Source of the DNA: Hofstenia miamia
Lineage: Eukaryota; Xenacoelomorpha; Acoela
Assembly (NCBI GenBank): GCA_004352715.1
Contig: SCFE01000097.1
Location: 1,221,039 to 1,285,038 of the forward strand
Reading direction: 5' to 3'
Length of the DNA stretch: 64,000 nucleotides
The notes beneath the pieces are model-generated. The model searched no databases. It worked only from the letters and a program-made list of their open reading frames with translations, and was not told the DNA's origin. The translations under genes were made by a program, and so were the position numbers. Positions 47,263 through 58,916 of the stretch are shown one piece after another (within the stretch, counting starts at the first letter, position 1; every line of letters starts with the position of its first letter).

Positions 47263-49330
47263 GAGCAGCACAGAGATGAAAGCGGTACCCTCAATTAGTG
47301 ACCATGACCGGTCCAGTTCCGGTCACTCCTGACTGGTGTTAACCGGCCTGTTACCCAATTTATTCTTATGTGGGTACAGGATTTGATCGGTCCTCACATT
47401 ATGAAGTACTAGTTATGACCGCTTTAGCTGTTTTCGCCGTTTGTGACCATACTCCTGTTTCAGTTCGTTTTTTTTGGATCCGGAAATCAAAATAATCCCG
47501 TCAAGGAAAAAATTCCGAAACTCGTAGTTTACTCTGAAAATATAATTTAATAATGAATAAATTATGGGATTTTATTGGTTTGTACCCCTAACCTTAAGCA
47601 GCCTGGTGATTTTTAAAAATGTTTTATGATCCTATAAAATAACTTTAAACGCTTACAGTTCAAAAACTATTAATGGCTCCGCGAACTGTAACTTTGCGCA
47701 CGGCACGCCTGAATGTGTTTGGAATATCTTTGCACATATTAAGAAACAGTCAAAGTTCTTTGTTGCTTTCATGGGCACAAAATCTTCTAAATACATTAAC
47801 ACTAGGTATGGAGAGAATATAAATCTTTTTCAAAAATTCGAAAATTTCTAAGAAAACTTGTTAATCTCTTCGACAATTTCTCCCACAGCAATAAGCTACA
47901 ATAGAAACTTTCAACATTCCATTAATTTATGTTCCAAGATTTTCAAATTTGGAAATAGGTTTCGAGAAAATTTTTTGTAAACGTATAAAAACGGTTTGTC
48001 CTTTAAAACGGACGCTAGGCTGCTTAAGGTTAAAGGCACATTGGGCAATATTTAAATTGAAATTTTGTCTGCGCCGTATCGAGTCCGCATGTTTGGTTTT
48101 CTAAATAAACCGATATTGAAATTTATCTAGTATCATAAATGGTATGTAAACTTATTCAGACTTGCAGTACTGTTGGACAAAAGGTTTGCATTAATTGTTA
48201 ATTTCTAATTAAATGTTTGAAGTTTACCTTGTTATTAATATAAATTTCCAAGATGAGGAACTTCATATATTTAATAATTGTGTTTCCTTAGAGTTCAACT
48301 TCATTTTTTCGATAAAAATATTTTAGGGATTTGATAGAACTTACAAATTCAACAAGTTTCAAAGTAAAAGTAAAATGAGCAAAAGTTTCAATGGATAAAT
48401 TTGCCTCAAGCACTCTTCAAAATTTTTTGCCCCATAGAGTAAGGACATTTGTAGCAGTGTATGAAATTTTACTAGCTCCAATGTCATTTGAGTTTTTGTA
48501 TTTCACAAGCATAATATATAAAATTGCTGCATATGCAAAGTATTTTGTATTTGAGGAAAGTTTAGTAGATTACCTTTGGATTCAAATTTAAAAACTTAAG
48601 TTGTTGTCCGGTAAAGTAACCTGGAGCTGCTGCGTGATCGCTTATCTGTTCAGTGGGAGACCATAGGAGAAGAAACCCTTTCACAAAGTGTATTTGCGCC
48701 TGTAATGCAAAAAATAGGGGTAAAAATATGGGAGATATTTGGGAGAAAGTTTAGATTTACCTGGAACATTGAGATAGCTGAAGAAATAACACGTTTAGCG
48801 GAACATAATTTTTGAAAATTGGGACATGAGGAATTTGCTTATGATGCGGAACTTTTCCGCCTATTGCGGGACGGCTGGCATATATACAGGTGAAAGTTAA
48901 ATGGAAAGTTACATTTGAATATTGTACTATTGTTTAGATACTTAGAGCTCTTATTTACAGAATTTGTACCACTGAATCGACATTCAATGTTCAATGGCAC
49001 TTGCTTTGATTCAAAAAAAGACTACTTGACCCACGTTAGTGAATTGTATATGCGATTTTCTAACTTTTCAGTACAGTGTTCCTAAGTGAACTTTTTCGTA
49101 AATTATAGTGTATTTACAATCATATTTTAGTAAATATAATTATGGTTATTGTCTCGTGTTTTCGCAGCTTGAGATTTGAGAAACTCCCAGATTAAATTAG
49201 TTGACCGGTATGACCAGAGACACATCTTAAAGTTACAGGTTTTGACCGGTGAAGTGAAATTAGGAGTGACCAGATCCGTTCCGGTCTGGTCCGTGGTCAG
49301 TACCGACAGGCGTCCATCTCTGGGGCAGCA
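47263..49330. mobile_element. 2.05-kb non-autonomous hAT-like element
   Basis: The element is 47271-49322. Termini are CAGAGATGAAAGCGG and, inverted, CAGAGATGGACGCC. The flanks GAGCAGCA (47263-47270) and GGGCAGCA (49323-49330) match at 7 of 8 bases. Subterminal CCGGT words are dense on both sides (47308-47360 and 49204-49300), and TCACTCCT pairs across the two ends. No transposase is visible. The frames at 48391-48591 and 49127-49394 have no recognisable motif. Confidence 0.75.
47588..48033. mobile_element. MITE-like inverted repeat nested in the hAT element
   Basis: AACCTTAAGCAGCCT at 47591-47605 pairs with AGGCTGCTTAAGGTT at about 48013-48029. The spacer is about 405 bp, with no coding motif. 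A small foldback or MITE that inserted into the larger element is the likely reading. Confidence 0.55.
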
Positions 49331-52300
49331 CATATGCTTATACTTGTATCAATATCCAAGTATTTCCAAAATTCTTAAAATGCTTCAATTATAATTTTTG
49401 AAATTGTGAATGCAACGAGTGTATACATACGATTACACTCTTAGTTTACGAAAAATCACAATATAATTAAATTTATATATTTTGTACGTACACTACATCA
49501 CTTTTCAAAATAGATCATTACTCAATTTTACGAAACCTAACAAAATTAACAATTTTTAAGAAAATGTTTTTGATGGACAACTTAAAATGTTTACTTTAGA
49601 AATATAATCATTCTGTAAAACGATAGAAAGTTGGAAACAAAGTGAAGAACTAAATACTAATGACTAAGACTACGTCAGCATCAAATACTCAGATTGTGTT
49701 AAATAGGTTTCGAAAAGTTCAGTTGAAAAGTTAGGTTGTGAGGGCCATAGTTTGTAAACAACAAAAATAGCCAGCCATATTGCGGTGATTGCACTTGGTT
49801 ATTGAACTGCGGATGTTGAACATCTGCATACGTCAATACCTAAAAATCAGTCATTGGATTTAGTAAAACAGAAACTAAATAGACACGAACATTTGGTATA
49901 CTAAAAATATTATTTTTCATGTAATTGAAATAATAAAAACTATATATAAAAATAGAGTTTTTAAATTTCGTAATAAAAAGTATGTCAAACTCTTTAATAA
50001 AAAGATTTAGTACTTTTTATGTTGCCTCAAGAAAATAAAAGTTCAATGTTTGTTATTACATATGAACTAATTTCTGAAAGTAAACAAGAAGGTAAATAGC
50101 AAATTCCTACTATATGGTTGTTCTTTTTTAAATGTTTATAAATTTGTAAATTTTGTAATTTTAATTTTTTCTTGAAAAGGTTTTGCTGAAACGTACGTGA
50201 AATATATTACCCTGCATTTTTGTTTTCGTTTGCTTATCATTTATCAACCTCGCTATATCTCAGTTTAGTCAATCATTGGGAAGGCTACTCAAAACGATCA
50301 GCCCTTACTTGCAACTCTGAACCCGACACTGAAAAAAATTATTAGCATTGTTTTGATGACGAAGAAACAACGAGATAGTTTCTTTAAACATCCTCAAATA
50401 CTATAATTCAGACCTTGGAAAATCTTATGATTAAATAGAAACTTAGTCCAAAATTGAATTCATGGTTGGATTTCTAAATCAACAAGGTACCCAACAACAC
50501 TGCAGCTGTTACAGCAAACAGCAAACAAGTGCTGTTTAAAGCAGCAAATGAAATTAATAACTGTGTTGTGTACAGTCTACTAATATCGTCCAATCCCTCC
50601 AAAAGTGGATCAAAGATGCACAAAAATTAAGACCAGAGTTGAAATCATTGATAAAGATAATGGCAACCCCAAGTAGGTCAATATTATATAATTGGAGCCT
50701 CATTAATATTAATTCATTTAACAACTGTGTTTTCTGTTGTGTACATTCATAACTTCTCATTCCTCGTACTTTATCAATTTCTAGAGTGGGTGATCCACTT
50801 TTCATTTGGTACAATTTTCAAAACATTTACAAAGCACCAGGTATTAAAACATAGTATGATTTGCATAGTGTTTCAGGCAGACACCTTGTTGCCATTAATT
50901 CCAATGATGATTAGATATTATTACTATTTTTATTCATTTTTACAGTCTATGTTTCATAGATATTTTTTGTATTATATGTTTCTTAGATATTTTATCAATT
51001 TTACTGTTTTTATCAATTTCCTATTTTGTAGTTGTTTTTAATAGTCTCTTTCATAGTACATTGCTTTTCTTTTAACCCTGCTTAAAAACTATGTTATTGC
51101 CCCTATCAATGCAATGGCAGAGCTTAGCCATCAATTTTTTATCTATCCTATCTAACAAATAAGTAAGAAAATATCAAAGCTGTTAACAACAAAAGAGCCC
51201 TGTAAATCACACATTTGATAAGTTAACACTGAAACAATAAATTTACATGAAAAAGAGTCATTTGCTAATATTGATTAAAGTCGGAACCTTTGAAGAGATA
51301 TTAAATCAAAGAAGGAAATGATTAAGCTCATTAAGCTTATGTTTTGAAACCAATACATATTTTCCTAAATCGTCAGAAGTCCTAAAGCTTGATGGAAGTT
51401 ATTAGTTTATGAAAAAGAATTTAAAATCGATAAAGTTGAATTCAAAACAAATGGCTTTGAGAATTGCATGGTCAAGATTAGTGAGAACCAACACCGTAAC
51501 ACAAACGGTGATCCCCCTGGTATTGAAATTGAAGAATCGATGCCAGCTACAGGATCTGAAGAAGTCTCACAACAACCCAACCCACCTGCCGAATCTGAAG
51601 AAGTTTCAAATAAACAGGAAACTAGAGAAAACTTAAAAGTCCATCAAGGAGAGGGACAAATGGATCCAGATAAAAATAACTGAAATGATTGGGCAACGAC
51701 ATCTCATTAGTCAATCATGTCACTCAATTCCCAAGAAAAACTTCCGAAATTAGTTTTGGAAAACCTTCCTTCAACCGATAGGAACCGAGTAAAAATAGAT
51801 TTGAAAAAACTTAATAGAACAAACCAATTAACCCCCAATTAACAAACAGTAACCAAGACTGCCTAATGTGTGGAGGAACTCTTGGTTCAAATCATCAATT
51901 TGCAAATCATGTAAAGAAACACTACACAATATTAAAGTAATATAATCTTCATTTAAACTAATTATTTTTACCTAGTCACCTTATAAACAATTGATTCTTA
52001 TGGTTAAAGCTTGGAGAAAATCATGGATTTTTCAAAATCACTCAATTCAGAAGAAAAGAGACCAAACTTTATCCCAAATTTTAACTAGAGTCGTCAATAG
52101 TTTAGATTGGACTGCCAATCCCGATAAATTATGTCCTGTGCCATATAGCATTCTTGGAAGCTTTTGAAAGTGGTCAATAACTGTGCTGAAACAGCCGGTT
52201 GGAACCCCACCCGAATTATATTAACCTGCTAACTGACCTGATCAAAGAAAGATTGATAATATAATACTCACAAAATGATTCAATAATAAATAATCCATAA

Positions 52301-53691
52301 AATTTATAGTAACATTAAAATCTTTAAGAATTTCAAAGAGATAAATGTTTGACTTCTTAAATTGTTCTTTACATCTTTTCGGGTTCTTCCTAAAGATAAT
52401 AAGCCCGTTTCCCACTCTGTGAAAAAATCAGTCGTCCTAATCAAACATTACAACTCTACTGCAAATGAAGACCAAAATCAAGATATGCATGAAGTTGTAC
52501 ACCATCACCGCTTAAGAATTACCAAGGCGAACAAAAATTTACCATATAAGAAAAACCAGCGATGAATTTTAATAACCAACTAGTAACTATTGTATTTTTA
52601 AGGAGCTGAGCGATTCATAGCTATATAGACACTAGTAGAACAATGAGGTAATATTCATAATTTACTCATTAATTCAAAGTTTGTAGATGCTTATTTTTTA
52701 TAATTTAAAGAAAAAAATTTTCAAATAATTCTAAAAAAATTTTTTACAAAATTTCACAAACTTTAAGCATTTGAAGCTTTGCAAAAAATTGCATTTTTGA
52801 TCGTGCTTGACAAATTAGAAGCTTACTAAAAGTAATATGGCTTTATCAAATTTTTTCTATGGATTGATGAAACACTTTAAAGCATATGTATTTGTTTTTA
52901 ACAAAAAATATCATGCATTAATATATATTTGGTTAAATACGACATCTTACCGCCGTCCCCTCCTCCCTACATCCCACCCACTTCACCTTAAATAGCTGAC
53001 AAATGTTGTGTGTTAAAATACTTTCAGAATGGAAGCAATGATTTAGTATCCAAGAGACAGACATTTAGTAAAGCGACAATATTCTCATTTTTGCTTTGAT
53101 TTAAAAGACAGTAAATACGTGAATAACCAGGACTTACAATTTTTTTTCTTAAGATTACAACCAGTGCTGAATCTAGGAGTTTCTGCTGGGTGTGTATCGC
53201 TATCGTATGGAAAATGTTTATCAGTAACCACATTACATTAATGTTATATGAATCTAAATGCCCGAAAATACTGTTAACATTAAAATATCAAGTCTATTCT
53301 ATCTATATCAGTAATTCCTCAACTGAATCCATTCCTTGTAGAACGTATGTATGTCATAAATGTGATTTGAGAAATTCTCAAACCCTTCTAAGTAACAATA
53401 TCACTAAGCATCTACTCACAAATGCACTTAGAAAGTTTTATTTACAACTGGAATTACTGTCATGGTTTCACATTAGGCGGTATTGCAATACATTTTTGCT
53501 ATAACTTCAGAAAATTGCTATGCAAAACAAATTTGATTCACACTTGTTCAAACCAAAAATAAACATTTTACAGGCACCTAGCATGTTTCAGAATAAGCCA
53601 TTTTCATAACAATATAACCCTAACTAGTGATGGATATTGATTTACAGATATGAACATCNATATATATATATATATATATATATACAGTATA

Positions 53692-53733
<42 letters not shown>

Positions 53734-55157
53734 CAGCATCCTATTCCAAGCGCAAATATATTTAGCATTTTGTTTTGGAGATTATCAATAGAATGATGGC
53801 AAGACATCCCTGATTGCTTAGGTTGTCTAAACATTTTCAAATCAAAATGAATATTCATAAAATTCATTGCATTTATTTTCATATGGAAGTTGCAGTACAA
53901 ATTAGATAAAGTTTTCCCCCGAAAGACGTGTCTTTATGAATTACTTTATTTGAATAATAAATAATATGCGCATTAACAAATTAAACTAGGGTAATGCAAC
54001 TATGTTGGATATTTAATGATAACATCGTGGAAATGAGAAGTGTTTTTTCCAGATTTGAATTGTTTTCAGTTTCAGTCTATAACCTAAGTTGACCATTAAT
54101 ATTGAACTTAATTCATACAGTAACTAGAATAGGAATATTTCATTATAACGTTTCAAAACTCTACATTTCGCTTATAAGATGAAAACTATTCTTAGAAATT
54201 AATTTGCGCATTATGACAATACCTTATAAGCGAATTAATTTGTTCTTACATGTGTTCCGAAAAACTATGTTATTCTTTAATAAAATAAGTCGCTATTCGT
54301 GAAAAATAGCATCGGGCGTAGGCCTTCTGCGACTAGCTTAATCAGACTTGTCTGCTTCTAACGACCCGAGGTTGAGCACTGCATGCGATATACCACGAGC
54401 TCAAAACAAGCCTTTATTAAGAAAAAAGTTAAAGTTCTGCTTGTTAATTTGATTATGCAGATTTTTCTAATTTTTCATCCAATATGCCCTTTTTATAATC
54501 GTATTTTAAAATGCTTATTAAATCATAGGAAGTCCATGTACAAAATTCAGAGAGCGCAATATTTTTAAAAAAAATATATAGAGCTAGAACGAGCCTTATT
54601 GAAAGGCTCTATGTGGCGAGCTTAAGAATTGCGGCTCGTTAACAAACCTGAGCTTGATCTTGTTTTTTCTAAAAAAAATTTGATGAAAGGGGACCGCCCT
54701 CCTGAATTTATATCAATGTTATTCTTTTAATAAATGGATGTATATAAGATTGATCGTTTTTTAATATCATTAATTAGAAAATCGTCAAAACTGAGATGAA
54801 GCCTATATCATAACAGTTTTTCAAAGTAATTTTTATAATTAGAGATTTTTTAGTGATTTCTCATTCCAAAATTAATTGGAGCAGCACAAATTTAATATCA
54901 CTTATCAAAGTTTCATCAACTTCTAGTTTTTGTAATATTATTTAGTTACATGATAGATTACAGAAAATTTATTTGGATTAAAATATAAATTTTGAGCTTG
55001 GATGAAAAATAATGATTTTAAACACGGGTCGCTGGAACTTGTCTTTTCTTCTAGTATCCGCTATGAATCAAATAAATTCCTATATATACATTAAAGATTG
55101 AATTATGAAAAATACAATTGAACTAGATAAATGTTTACTAAGGCAAATAATATAGTC
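49331..55157. other. Long stretch with no recognised gene
   Basis: Nearly 6 kb of AT-rich DNA. Weak candidates: 51468-51683 encodes a Glu/Pro/Asn-rich segment. 51858-51940 encodes DCLMCGGTLGSNH, and in a shifted frame ICKSCKETLHNIK, together like a CxxC...CxxC zinc ribbon. 52362-52565 is a basic segment. These may be LINE ORF1 debris. 53190-53504 has no motif. (TA)n occurs at 53659-53732. A GC-richer patch at 54310-54655 may be another transposon relic. Confidence 0.35.
53659..53732. repeat. (TA)n microsatellite, compound
   Basis: Two TA arrays separated by CAGTATATATATATT, with one ambiguous base at the start. Confidence 0.9.
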
Positions 55158-55598
55158 ATCGTGTTCAGAGTTGGAACCGGTTCGACCCGACTGGCCAAGT
55201 CTGAACTCAAAGTCCCATCGGTCTGACTTTTTGTTAACGAAAATCATACTCTTTTAAAAAGAGATGCCATTATGAAATTTGTAGTTTTGAAAGAAGCAAG
55301 ACTTAACAAACTTATCTAGACTCTTAATCTGCACTGATGAGTTGCATACTTTCTTTGCAAAATAATCCAATTTTAGTATACAACTTTCTTAACTAATTAA
55401 TTACTGTGTCTTTTCCCTTAACTTTATAATAGTGTCCCCATCATGTCGCAAATATCAAATTCAGGGAGCCGGTCATTACCGGTCAAAGTTCTGGAAAAAT
55501 ATACCGGTTTATAGGCTGGTTACAGCCGGTTGAGAAAAAGCTTAGCCTGTTCAGTCGGGTCAGCAAAAATCGTGACAGGTTCCAACTCTGATTGTGTT
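55158..55598. mobile_element. 425-bp non-autonomous hAT MITE
   Basis: The element is 55166-55590. Ends are CAGAGTTGGAACCGG and, inverted, CAGAGTTGGAACCTG. The 8-bp flanks ATCGTGTT and ATTGTGTT match at 7 of 8 bases. CCGGTT/ACCGGT words cluster near both ends. It lies just past the polyadenylation signal of the HMGL/EF-hand gene. Confidence 0.85.
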
Positions 55599-55602
55599 CA
55601 CG

Positions 55603-55608
55603 CATTTA
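55603..55608 (-). promoter_or_regulatory. AATAAA polyadenylation signal of the HMGL/EF-hand gene
   Basis: TTTATT on the plus strand gives AATAAA on the gene's strand, about 55 bases after its stop codon. A hAT MITE ends 12 bases further on. Confidence 0.6.
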
Positions 55609-55662
55609 TTGTAATAACAATCACCATTTAACAAATACTTACAAAACGATTGTATTTTACTA

Positions 55663-57318
55663 TTATTTGTATTCTGTAGATGATTGTATGATTTCGTCTT
55701 GCATAGCGGGAATTAATCCTTTCCTAAAGGAAATATCAATTAGTTTATCTCGAGTATCGATTTCTGGATACTGTCGGAGAGCCCATTTCAGATACAAAGC
55801 AAATTCATTCCAATCAATTTGTCCATTACCATCCATGTCTAACGCTTTTAATGCTTTGGTTGTTTCTTCACAACGATAACAGCTGAAGTACACCGACATG
55901 AATCCATTGTAGAAAGCATCATAGTTCACTTTATCATCTTGAACTCCGTCTTGCACATCCCATTCATCCCATTCTTCCTTCACTTCTTTCATTAATATTT
56001 TATGATGGTCTTCAGTTACCTCGACTTGAGTTATAACTGCGCACATTTCTGGAGTAAGCTTACCTCCAGACCTGTCAAAAAGCATAGCTAGTCCAACTGG
56101 ACTCATGTATTCTTCTTTCCTATTATTTTTGAGATCTTCCAACATTTTCTCTTTCATGTTTAGTGCAATAGATTCATTGAACTGGGAATTTTCTCCAAAT
56201 AATTTGATTAATTGTTTTATTATCATCCCAGTAGAGGCCTCAGTTGTGATTCTCATTACTGGTTCAACGCCGAAAAACTTGGCCATGCTGAATTCTTTGC
56301 CATCTATGTAATCTAATCCAAAAACAGTGTCTAAGGCACGGTCTCCATACACGGGTTGCATGTTGTCTGGCCTTATTCCAGTTGTAATTTCTGTGACGGC
56401 TTGTGCTGCAGTTCTTAAATGCGTGCAATTGTATTTATTAAGCACATGTTTATTACCAAATCTAATCAAATTCATTAGAGTCACAGATGAACTTGCATGG
56501 CCAAGAAAAGCCCCAACTTTGGACAAGCTTGCCCAAATACCAGTTGCTCCATTTGCCAAACATTCCAATTGAGTAGAATCTGCTAATGAATACTGTTCGT
56601 GAATGTGGGCTAGCAAATGACCATTTTTCCAATCAGCATTATTCATTTCGTTACGAACTATAGCAGTAAATTCTCCGATTTCATCTGGAAGCCAGTTTCC
56701 AAAAGGATCTTCATATATGAAACCGAATGGCCTCTTAGTCTTTGCAAGATTTGCTACCGTCTTTACAATCTTGAGTACATCCTTTTGCTTCGTTGCCATT
56801 GCTTTAGGAAAATCACGAAAATTGAACAAGATTTTGGAATCTGATGCTAGATTTTCTCTTACCCATTTTAATCGTTTGACCAGTAAATCTGTAATAATTT
56901 TATTTGTAAAAATATTATAATCAATAGCAGGGTAAACTAAATCAAATTCTATAATAACGTTTTTTATTCCCATTTGTTTGCATTTTCTTAGTCCCACTGG
57001 AACTTTTTTGATATTAGGTCTGCCATCTGGATCAAAGGATTCAACCAACTCGGAAAAGGCCCAAAACTTACTAAAGTCTTCACCTCTTTCTTTGAGTTCT
57101 TCAATGAATACATCTTCTACTCGAGTCATATGATTAAATGAGGCAACAATAATATTTTTGAAACCAACCTTTTTAACCTCATTGTAAATCTTCCATTTAT
57201 TCTCCAATGTGTGACCTCGTAGCTGACCAACTGGACTTTCTCGCAAAGAATTATCCAGAATCAAACATTTGTTGTTTTTCAGGGAGTCTCTAATATAACA
57301 TTTCTTTACTGGCATCAT
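55663..57318 (-). CDS. HMG-CoA-lyase-like (DRE-TIM) barrel fused to EF-hand, intronless
   Basis: A complete 551-residue protein in a single open frame. Residues 20-27 (ILDNSLRE) fit the D-x-x-L-R-D/E start of the HMGL-like/DRE-TIM family, with D22 and R26 as the expected metal and substrate residues. H238-I-H240, then EQYSLADSTQLECLANGATG, matches the HxH metal site and the following A-N-x-x-A-G-A-x-x segment. Such enzymes split or form C-C bonds next to a CoA or keto acid. The C-terminal part holds one clear EF-hand loop, D494-M-D-G-N-G-Q-I-D-W-N-E505, so calcium control is possible. A second, weaker EF-like helix pair lies at about 440-475. I see no signal or transmembrane segment. The ATG is fixed by an in-frame TAG three codons upstream. 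The lack of introns could mean a single-exon gene or a retrocopy; the frame is intact. The substrate is unknown. Confidence 0.85.
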   Translation of the reverse strand: MMPVKKCYIRDSLKNNKCLILDNSLRESPVGQLRGHTLENKWKIYNEVKKVGFKNIIVASFNHMTRVEDVFIEELKERGEDFSKFWAFSELVESFDPDGRPNIKKVPVGLRKCKQMGIKNVIIEFDLVYPAIDYNIFTNKIITDLLVKRLKWVRENLASDSKILFNFRDFPKAMATKQKDVLKIVKTVANLAKTKRPFGFIYEDPFGNWLPDEIGEFTAIVRNEMNNADWKNGHLLAHIHEQYSLADSTQLECLANGATGIWASLSKVGAFLGHASSSVTLMNLIRFGNKHVLNKYNCTHLRTAAQAVTEITTGIRPDNMQPVYGDRALDTVFGLDYIDGKEFSMAKFFGVEPVMRITTEASTGMIIKQLIKLFGENSQFNESIALNMKEKMLEDLKNNRKEEYMSPVGLAMLFDRSGGKLTPEMCAVITQVEVTEDHHKILMKEVKEEWDEWDVQDGVQDDKVNYDAFYNGFMSVYFSCYRCEETTKALKALDMDGNGQIDWNEFALYLKWALRQYPEIDTRDKLIDISFRKGLIPAMQDEIIQSSTEYK

Positions 57319-57600
57319 ATTTAGCTATGTTGTTGTCGCATTTGCGTGTGATTTTACAAACATCGAACCTTTGCAATTTCCTTCAAATCAACAAATGCTT
57401 TGATTGTAAGTTGAAATTCAGCAGCGCTAACATTTTTCAGGAAATAGTTGAGATATTTATTATTGTATTTATAAGATTCAATGCATCTGCCTTTTGAAGA
57501 TTATATCCGCAAAATGCGATATTAGAAAGAGAATATATGCCAGGTCATTGACCCAATTAACATTCAGTTTAAAATCGACGTCTATTTGACTATGAAATTA
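57283..57600. repeat. Tandem duplication, unit 1 part a (start codon and 5' flank)
   Basis: Matches 58917-59235, including TTTGCGTGTGATTTT, AATGCTTTGATTGTAAGTTG, GATATTTATTATTGTATTTA and TTCAATGCATCTGCCTTTTG. It contains the ATG and about 12 codons of the HMGL/EF-hand gene and its 5' flank, so the promoter lies inside the duplicated unit. Confidence 0.8.
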
Positions 57601-57654
57601 TGTTTATCAGTTTAGTATATTTAGTTGAAATTCAATATAGCGAGGAAATTTGTT

Positions 57655-58860
57655 GAGCCTTTTACTGTTCAAATTAAACATGAACGCATTCAAATTAAGA
57701 GATAACGCAAACAATTTAAAATATAAGCTATCAAATTAAAACTTAGCACATTCGAATCAAAATAAATGTCTACATTATTGAAAAATGAAACAAAAAAAAC
57801 AAAACAAACTATAAACTAATAAAATATTTAATGTATTCTCCATTCAGTGAATCATCTTCAGCCATTAATCTTATGCATAGGCTCTGTACATGCTGCAAAA
57901 AATTGAATGAATATAGAGCCATAATGATTGTCCTTAACACCCTTAACACAATTGAGCTATAATTATAAAAATTAAAATTTAATCAGGAAACCCACAGTTA
58001 TTGCTCAGCAAAATACAGGAAAAACAGTAGTACCATATGGTAGCTATACATTCTTAATGCAAAAATTCGAATTTATTTATAAAAGCCTTTGTACTGTATA
58101 GTAATAATCTTTTGAAACAACTCGAAATTATTCGGCTGTCAAAGTAAAACATATTCCACATATCGCAATAGACGTATCCACAAGCAGTGTACAATGACAT
58201 TTGAAGGACCAACTTTACATTGAAAAAAACAAGACCAAGCAAAGAGCATTTGCTGAATCCATTTTAAGTCTTATATCAGAGCATAAACTTATCTATTACC
58301 AGGATGAGAGTAATTTATATATTTTGCAAATTGATTTAAGGACGGTCGATTTGAAGCCAGTGCTGCACAAATTCCAATAGCCCAGATTGGAATTTTCGGT
58401 CTTCTGTTATACCCAGGATCAAAAAAGTCAATGCAGTTAGGCAAGTTCAAATATTACAAGGTCCACAGACCAATATGATTCTTATGCTATGAGTTATAAG
58501 CTGAATCAAGTGAAAGGTATTTTTTGATATGCGATGGTTCTATTCATGCAACTCGTTTTTTTCCGCATGTACAGAGGCACGCATGTACAGAGGCACTATG
58601 CAAGATGATTTACTGAATGGAGGATAAAGTAAGCATTGTATTAGTTTAAAGCTTGTTTTGTTTCATAGTCTCATTTCTTAAATAAATTCATAGGTTGATA
58701 TCTATTTAAAATTGAATGAAATATGTCTTCATTTGAATGCTTTTATTTTTAATTTAAATAGCTTATATTTTAAATTGTTTGCGTTATGTTTTAATTTGAA
58801 TGCAGTAATTTTTAATTTGAATGCGTTAGTTTTTAAACTGAACGGTAAAACGTGTAGATG
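57655..58860. repeat. Long inverted repeat, arms of about 250 bp
   Basis: 57655-57905 pairs with about 58555-58860: GCATTCAAATTA, AACGCAAACAATTTAAAATA and TAAGCTATxxAAATTAAA occur in both, then CTCCATTCAGTGAATCATCTT and CTCTGTACATGC inward. The left arm interrupts duplication unit 1, so the arm or a foldback element entered after the tandem duplication. The outer arms carry short ATTCAAATTAAAA repeats. No coding frame and no obvious target duplication. Confidence 0.65.
57965..58485. repeat. Tandem duplication, unit 1 part b
   Basis: Matches 59255-59725, including CCCACAGTTATTGCTCAG, ACCATATGGTAG, AAATTCGAATTTATT and GATTTGAAGCCAGTGCTGCA. On the minus strand, 58449-58310 has an open frame (LPNCIDFFDPGYNRRPKIPI then WAIGICAALASNRPSLNQFA and NYSHPG) ending at a GTAATA donor. 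It might be a real exon of an unknown gene; the second copy keeps most of it with insertions. Confidence 0.55.
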
Positions 58861-58916
58861 AAGCAATATTGTTTTTATTAAAGGACTATTATTTAAACAA
58901 AAATTTGTTGTAATTG

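Noticed and set aside
50554-51041. Overlapping frames on both strands (86 and 104 codons)
   Set aside because: Low-complexity, hydrophobic AT-rich translations without family motifs.
56105-56920. Plus-strand frames of 67-81 codons
   Set aside because: They lie antisense to the HMGL/EF-hand coding region and show no motif.
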